From the NCBI GenBank assembly GCA_031288675.1, contig JAITQY010000131.1:1-5518 (forward strand): a stretch of DNA of 5,518 nucleotides, in the 5' to 3' direction. This DNA is from Oscillospiraceae bacterium (GTDB lineage: Bacteria; Bacillota; Clostridia; Oscillospirales; Oscillospiraceae). Of this stretch, positions 5,064-5,518 are shown in pieces. A program made the translations under genes and the position numbers. The notes under the pieces were generated by a model. It was not told the DNA's origin. It searched no databases and saw only the letters and a list, made by a program, of their open reading frames with translations. Each line of letters begins with the position of its first letter. Position 1 is the stretch's first letter.

Positions 5064-5518
5064 TCAGTCTCCTATCAGCGCCGGGTGAGCCGCTATCTTA
5101 TTCGCTTCCGCAATGCAGCTGTCATAAAGCTCGCGCAGTATTTCTTCCGCCGGTTTGATTTCGTCAAGCATACCGGCAACCTGACCCGCCATAAGCGAAC
5201 CGCCCTTTACGTCGCCGTCAAACACGGCGCGACGCAGAGAGCCTAATGTGAACTTTTCTAATTCCTCTTTGGATGCGCCCGACTTCTCCAGCTTTATGTA
5301 TTCCGCTGACATTTGGTTGCGCAGTATACGCACCGGAGCGCCTACGCTGCGACCGGTTACGACCGTGTCACTGTCTTTGGCTTTAAGGAGAGCGTCCTTA
5401 TAGTTTGCGTGTATAGGACACTCTGCCGCGCGGAGCAGCGTAGTTCCTATTTGAACGCCGCACGCGCCGAGAGCAAGCGCGGCAAGCATCTGCGCTCCGC
5501 TTGCGATTCCGCCGGCAG
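5064..5518 (-). CDS. fabK: Enoyl-ACP reductase FabK, C-terminal half (cut by window edge)
   Basis: About 151 C-terminal residues are visible; the frame stays open to the right edge, and the ATG at 5489 is internal, not a start. FabK is an FMN-dependent enoyl-ACP reductase of the nitronate monooxygenase-like TIM-barrel family, normally about 310-320 residues, and does the last reduction of each elongation cycle. Visible hallmarks are the AGGIASG phosphate-binding loop at the right edge, followed by ALALGACGVQIGTTLL, another FMN-contact segment. Next come the HANYKDALLKAKDSDTVVTG region, a PVRILRNQ segment, and the C-terminal GDVKGGSLMAGQVAGM common to FabK. Sequence alone could not exclude a generic nitronate monooxygenase, but the place directly before fabD makes FabK the clear choice. 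FabK enzymes are unrelated to FabI and are intrinsically insensitive to triclosan. Confidence 0.92.
   Translation of the reverse strand, partial: AGGIASGAQMLAALALGACGVQIGTTLLRAAECPIHANYKDALLKAKDSDTVVTGRSVGAPVRILRNQMSAEYIKLEKSGASKEELEKFTLGSLRRAVFDGDVKGGSLMAGQVAGMLDEIKPAEEILRELYDSCIAEANKIAAHPALIGD

Overview
The window reads as chromosomal DNA of an anaerobic Gram-positive bacterium, most likely an uncultured member of the Clostridia. The evidence is a FabK-type (FMN) enoyl-ACP reductase, a fab gene cluster in the Firmicutes order K-D-G-F-Z, a MarR-type fatty-acid regulator of a kind I associate with clostridial fab clusters, a DUF4491-type small membrane protein, strong AGGAGG-like ribosome binding sites and consensus sigma-A promoters. 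Every gene I can support is on the minus strand, so transcription runs from high to low coordinates.

Right and centre (5518 to 1203): a tightly packed type II fatty-acid synthesis operon. In order of transcription it holds fabK (C-terminal half only, cut by the window edge), fabD, fabG, fabF, fabZ and a MarR-family regulator with a GTG start. Gaps are 3, 12, 33, 1 and 35 bases. FabD loads malonyl groups onto ACP, FabF condenses, FabG reduces the ketone, FabZ dehydrates and FabK reduces the enoyl group, so a full elongation cycle is encoded. fabH, acpP and the acc carboxylase genes are not in the window. The operon promoter lies beyond the right edge.

Middle left (1202 to 645): a 157-base spacer with an AT-rich leader, then a small DUF4491-like membrane protein gene. 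A clear intrinsic terminator (645-685) follows and closes the transcription unit.

Left (644 to 1): the next unit begins with a perfect consensus promoter (TTGACA, 17 bases, TATAAT with an extended TG) at 522-550. Its predicted start falls at the edge of a 252-base non-coding tract (264-515) built almost entirely on a 7-base period, with several different heptamer families in one register. A second promoter (195-223) then places its predicted start on the A of the ATG of a P-loop ATPase gene that has no Shine-Dalgarno sequence, suggesting a leaderless mRNA. The ATPase gene runs off the left edge. The fab genes are ordinary; the promoter, heptad tract and leaderless-start arrangement is the part of the window that known features explain least.
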